Positions 42,105-44,641 of a DNA stretch of 44,641 nt are shown piece by piece. Where the stretch lies: contig JALFHZ010000024.1 in the NCBI GenBank assembly GCA_022776445.1, positions 1 to 44,641 on the forward strand, read 5' to 3'. The DNA comes from Lachnospiraceae bacterium. Its GTDB lineage: Bacteria > Bacillota > Clostridia > Lachnospirales > Lachnospiraceae. The translations under genes and the position numbers were made by a program. Position 1 is the stretch's first letter. Each line of letters begins with the position of its first letter. The notes under the pieces are model-generated. The model made no database searches and had not been told where the DNA came from. It worked only from the letters and a program-made list of their open reading frames with translations.

Positions 42105-43721
42105 TTGAAGAAACAAATCAAGGCCTTTTTTGCAGCGTGTATGATCGCTGCGGTCGGTTTTTACACAGTTCCGCCTGTCAGAGCGGAAGAAAGGTCCCCT
42201 GTTTACGGTAAAGATTTAGAAGATGGAACTTATACAATCGAAGTTTCTCTGGGCGGCGGAAGCGGCAGATCTGCCATTCTTTCGCCGGCGGAGCTGATTA
42301 TACGGGAAGGAATACCTTATGCCAGAATTGTATGGAACAGCAGACATTATGATTATATGATGGTAGAAAATGTGAAATATCTTCCGGTGAAGGATCAGGA
42401 TAATCAGGAGGGGTATTCTGTATTTGAGATTCCGATTACTGTATTCGATGCACCAATGCCGGTGATTGGAGACACAACGGCTATGAGTACCCCTCATGAG
42501 GTGGAATATACGCTGACGTTCCGGAGCGATTCCATAAGAGAACGGGCGCAGGGGATGTCGAAGAGCGGAAACAAAAAGATCTATTCCCTGATTCTTTGTG
42601 TGCTGATGTTTCTTTTTCTGGTTGGATGCAGCAGAACGGAGCATTCGTCCGGAATGTCCGGAAAGCAGGATGATCGGGAGATCAGTTCAGCGCTTGTTTA
42701 TGACCACAGCATGGAACTTCATTATGCAGAGCAGTTTTCTGCGGATTATTATCAGGATGGGTATGTGCTGATTTCCGTATCAGACGGAAACCGTTATCTG
42801 CTGGTGCCGGAAGGCCTGCCGGTGCCGGAAGATCTGGAGCAGGATATTGTGATTTTATGTCAGCCTGTTGCTCAGATCTACCTTGTGGCCTCAGCGGTGA
42901 TGGATATGTTTGTGTCCATGGATGCGTTGGATATGGTTCGCTTCAGCGGACTGAAAACCGATGCCTGGTATATCGATGAGGTGCGGGACGCCATGGATGC
43001 CGGACGGATTCTGTATGCCGGAAAGTATTCCGCTCCGGATTATGAAAAGCTTTTATCGGAACAATGCGGTCTGGCAATTGAGAATACCATGATCCATCAT
43101 GCACCTGAGGTCAGAGAACAGCTGGAAAAGCTGGGAATACCGGTGCTGATTGATTATTCCAGTTATGAAGAGAGCCCGCTCGGAAGGATGGAGTGGGTGC
43201 GTCTGTACGGACTTCTGATTGGCAGAGAGGATGAAGCGAATGCTGCTTTTGAACAGCAGGCGGAGATATTTGAATCTCTGGAAGGGCAGGAAAAACGAAA
43301 TCAGACGGTTGCATTTTTTTATATCAATTCCAACGGTGAAGTGAATGTACGCAGATCTTCCGATTATCTGCCAAAGATGATCGAGATGGCGGGCGGAACT
43401 TACGTGTTTGATGGATTGGGAGAGGACAAAAGTGCGTCTTCCACTTTCAGCATGCAGATGGAAGAATTTTATGCGGCAGCCCGTGATGCGGATTTTCTGA
43501 TTTATAATACAACGATAGAGGGAGAACTGATGGAACTGGAGGATCTGAAAGCAAAAAGCACTTTGCTGAATCAGTTCCGGGCGGTGCAGGAAGGAAGGGT
43601 ATACTGTACGTCGAAGAATCTCTACCAGTCTTCCATGGAACTTGGAACCATCCTTTTAGACATCTGCCGGATGCTGCAGGGGAAAGAGGGGCAGCTTACT
43701 TATCTTTATAAACTGGAGTAA
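42105..43721 (+). CDS. In-frame fusion: secreted NEAT-like domain plus BtuF-like cobalamin-binding lipoprotein
   Basis: A 538-residue open frame. Starting at TTG 42105, eight bases after AGGAGG, it has a signal peptide (about 1-27, ending VRA), then a beta-sandwich (about 35-140; DGTYTIEVSLGG, NSRHYDYMMV, FEIPITVFDAPMPVI, YTLTF) of the NEAT-like type seen in B12 and iron uptake loci. At residues 151-175 comes a second, complete lipoprotein signal: KSGNKKIYSLILCVLMFLFL then VGC, lipobox Cys175. The rest (about 190-535) is a BtuF/FepB-type solute-binding fold. Normally these are two genes; here no stop lies between. Either ATG 42555 is an internal start, though its ribosome site (AGGGG) abuts it, or one chain is made with an internal membrane segment. 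Controlled by the riboswitch; BtuC follows. Confidence 0.8.
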   Translation: MKKQIKAFFAACMIAAVGFYTVPPVRAEERSPVYGKDLEDGTYTIEVSLGGGSGRSAILSPAELIIREGIPYARIVWNSRHYDYMMVENVKYLPVKDQDNQEGYSVFEIPITVFDAPMPVIGDTTAMSTPHEVEYTLTFRSDSIRERAQGMSKSGNKKIYSLILCVLMFLFLVGCSRTEHSSGMSGKQDDREISSALVYDHSMELHYAEQFSADYYQDGYVLISVSDGNRYLLVPEGLPVPEDLEQDIVILCQPVAQIYLVASAVMDMFVSMDALDMVRFSGLKTDAWYIDEVRDAMDAGRILYAGKYSAPDYEKLLSEQCGLAIENTMIHHAPEVREQLEKLGIPVLIDYSSYEESPLGRMEWVRLYGLLIGREDEANAAFEQQAEIFESLEGQEKRNQTVAFFYINSNGEVNVRRSSDYLPKMIEMAGGTYVFDGLGEDKSASSTFSMQMEEFYAAARDADFLIYNTTIEGELMELEDLKAKSTLLNQFRAVQEGRVYCTSKNLYQSSMELGTILLDICRMLQGKEGQLTYLYKLE

Positions 43722-43724
43722 ACG

Positions 43725-44641
43725 ATGAAAAAGTCTGAAAAGCCGGTTGACGGAAACCGGTATGGTATTGCATTTTTTCTGTTAATGATATGTTTTATCC
43801 TGTTCCTGACCATGAATATCTGTGTCGGAAGTATAGCGATTCCGTTTCGTGAGATCCTGAACATCATAAGCGGAGAAGAGACGGATGCGGTATATCGGGA
43901 TATTGTCCTGCAGATCCGGCTGCCAAGATCCCTGTCAGCAGCCATTCTCGGCGGCGGTCTGGCCTTGTCCGGATATCTTCTGCAGACTTTTTTTCATAAT
44001 CCGATTGCAGGGCCGTTTACTCTGGGAATTTCCTCCGGAGCGAAGATGGTCGTTGCAGTTCTGATGGTTTTTTCGCTGGGATGGGGGATACGGATGAATT
44101 CGTTCCTGATGATTACAGCAGCTTTTGCCGGGGCGCTGATATCCATGGGATTTGTGCTTTTTATGGCACAGATACTGGAACAGATGTCCATGCTGATTGT
44201 CGGCGGCGTAATGATCGGATATATCTGTTCGGCGATCACGGATTTTGTAGTAACTTTTGCAGATGATGCCAATATTGTAAATCTGCATGAGTGGTCAAAG
44301 GGAAGCTTTTCCGGAATGTCCTGGGAAAACGTAAAGGTAATGGCGGCCGTGATTCTGGTGACAGGAGTCTTTGTGTTTTTTCTGTCGAAACCAATCAGCG
44401 CGTATCAGCTGGGAGAGGCATACGCCCGCAATATGGGGGTGGATATCCGGATGTTCCGGCTGCTGCTGGTAGTTTTATCAAGTGTTTTGTCAGCCTGCGT
44501 GACAGCGTTTGCAGGACCGGTGTCTTTTGTGGGGATTGCGGTACCCCATCTGGTAAAGGGACTTTTAAAGACTGCGAAACCGGTTCTGATGATTCCGGCC
44601 TGCTTTCTGGGAGGGGCGGTTTTCTGCCTGTTCTGTGATCT
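43725..44641 (+). CDS. FecCD/BtuC-family ABC transporter permease (partial)
   Basis: A permease that runs off the window end; about 305 residues are present and the last part is missing. Translated directly from the bases: a basic start (MKKSEKPVDGNRYG), first membrane helix at about 15-35, then the family landmarks RLPRSLSAAILGGGLALSG (about 64-82), NPIAGPFTLGISSGA, and AGPVSFVGIAVPHLV near the end. It begins 3 bases after the fusion gene stop, behind TGGAG. Being under the cobalamin riboswitch, it most likely imports B12 or a corrinoid; an ATPase gene is expected next, outside the window. Confidence 0.93.
   Translation, partial: MKKSEKPVDGNRYGIAFFLLMICFILFLTMNICVGSIAIPFREILNIISGEETDAVYRDIVLQIRLPRSLSAAILGGGLALSGYLLQTFFHNPIAGPFTLGISSGAKMVVAVLMVFSLGWGIRMNSFLMITAAFAGALISMGFVLFMAQILEQMSMLIVGGVMIGYICSAITDFVVTFADDANIVNLHEWSKGSFSGMSWENVKVMAAVILVTGVFVFFLSKPISAYQLGEAYARNMGVDIRMFRLLLVVLSSVLSACVTAFAGPVSFVGIAVPHLVKGLLKTAKPVLMIPACFLGGAVFCLFCD

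Overview
The window looks like a chromosome segment from an anaerobic, gut-type Firmicute, most likely family Lachnospiraceae. The grounds are: AGGAGG-type ribosome sites throughout, TTG and ATG starts, consensus sigma-A promoters with 17-bp spacers, a tyrosine T-box leader, a cobalamin riboswitch, a PTS/GH4 pair, several rubredoxin-type oxygen-defence proteins, and an ABC sugar importer with no ATPase gene of its own. Species cannot be named from the sequence. No rRNA, tRNA, CRISPR array, insertion sequence or phage structural gene was found. Nearly everything is coding.

Layout. 1-2.1 kb: a TetR regulator and a FucO-type lactaldehyde reductase. 2.1-4.0 kb: a lone OLD-family ATPase/TOPRIM nuclease carrying a four-cysteine insert (minus strand). 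4.1-9.2 kb: a forward operon of a divergent Sir2-like protein, hisH, hisF, ung and uppP, followed by a DUF1576 membrane protein. 9.2-9.8 kb: a small YcxB-like membrane protein. 9.9-20.6 kb: a sugar-acid and glycoside island. It holds uxuA, a GntR/FadR regulator and a UxuB-type reductase; on the minus strand a sugar isomerase and an ArsR-type regulator with an unfamiliar C-terminal domain; then divergently a lipoprotein binding protein, two permeases and a GH2 glycosidase. 20.7-23.5 kb: an unusual metallophosphoesterase-rubrerythrin-rubredoxin fusion, an SDR and a flavin reductase-rubredoxin fusion. 23.5-24.35 kb: a gene graveyard with creatininase, M20 amidohydrolase and perhaps LysR fragments. 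24.4-33.7 kb: DAHP synthase, YedF, a transglutaminase-like protein, T-box/tyrS, an M20 peptidase, a RelA/SpoT-like synthetase, RecQ and a bacteriohemerythrin. 33.7-37.6 kb: a PTS EIICB, a GH4 6-phospho-alpha-glucosidase and a divergent RpiR regulator. 37.7-41.7 kb: a Gfo/Idh dehydrogenase, a second GntR/FadR regulator, an RsmH-type methyltransferase with an N-terminal extension, and a DUF362 ferredoxin-like protein. 41.9 kb to the end: a cobalamin riboswitch controlling an in-frame NEAT-like/BtuF-like fusion and a BtuC/FecCD permease cut by the window end.

How the parts fit. UxuB and UxuA convert fructuronate to 2-keto-3-deoxygluconate, and their GntR regulator probably binds three ACTAATA half-sites at the uxuA promoter. 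The ABC importer with GH2 likely imports and cleaves a glycoside under the ArsR-type regulator. The PTS protein and GH4 take up and hydrolyse alpha-glucosides under RpiR. The three redox proteins at 20.7-23.5 kb suggest an oxygen or peroxide defence group; bacteriohemerythrin and ung are stand-alone stress genes. The observations most worth a second look are the phosphoesterase-rubrerythrin fusion, the riboswitch-controlled double-signal fusion protein, the ArsR-type regulator's C-terminal domain, the OLD protein's cysteine cluster, and the Sir2-like protein that seems to lack the sirtuin catalytic residues.
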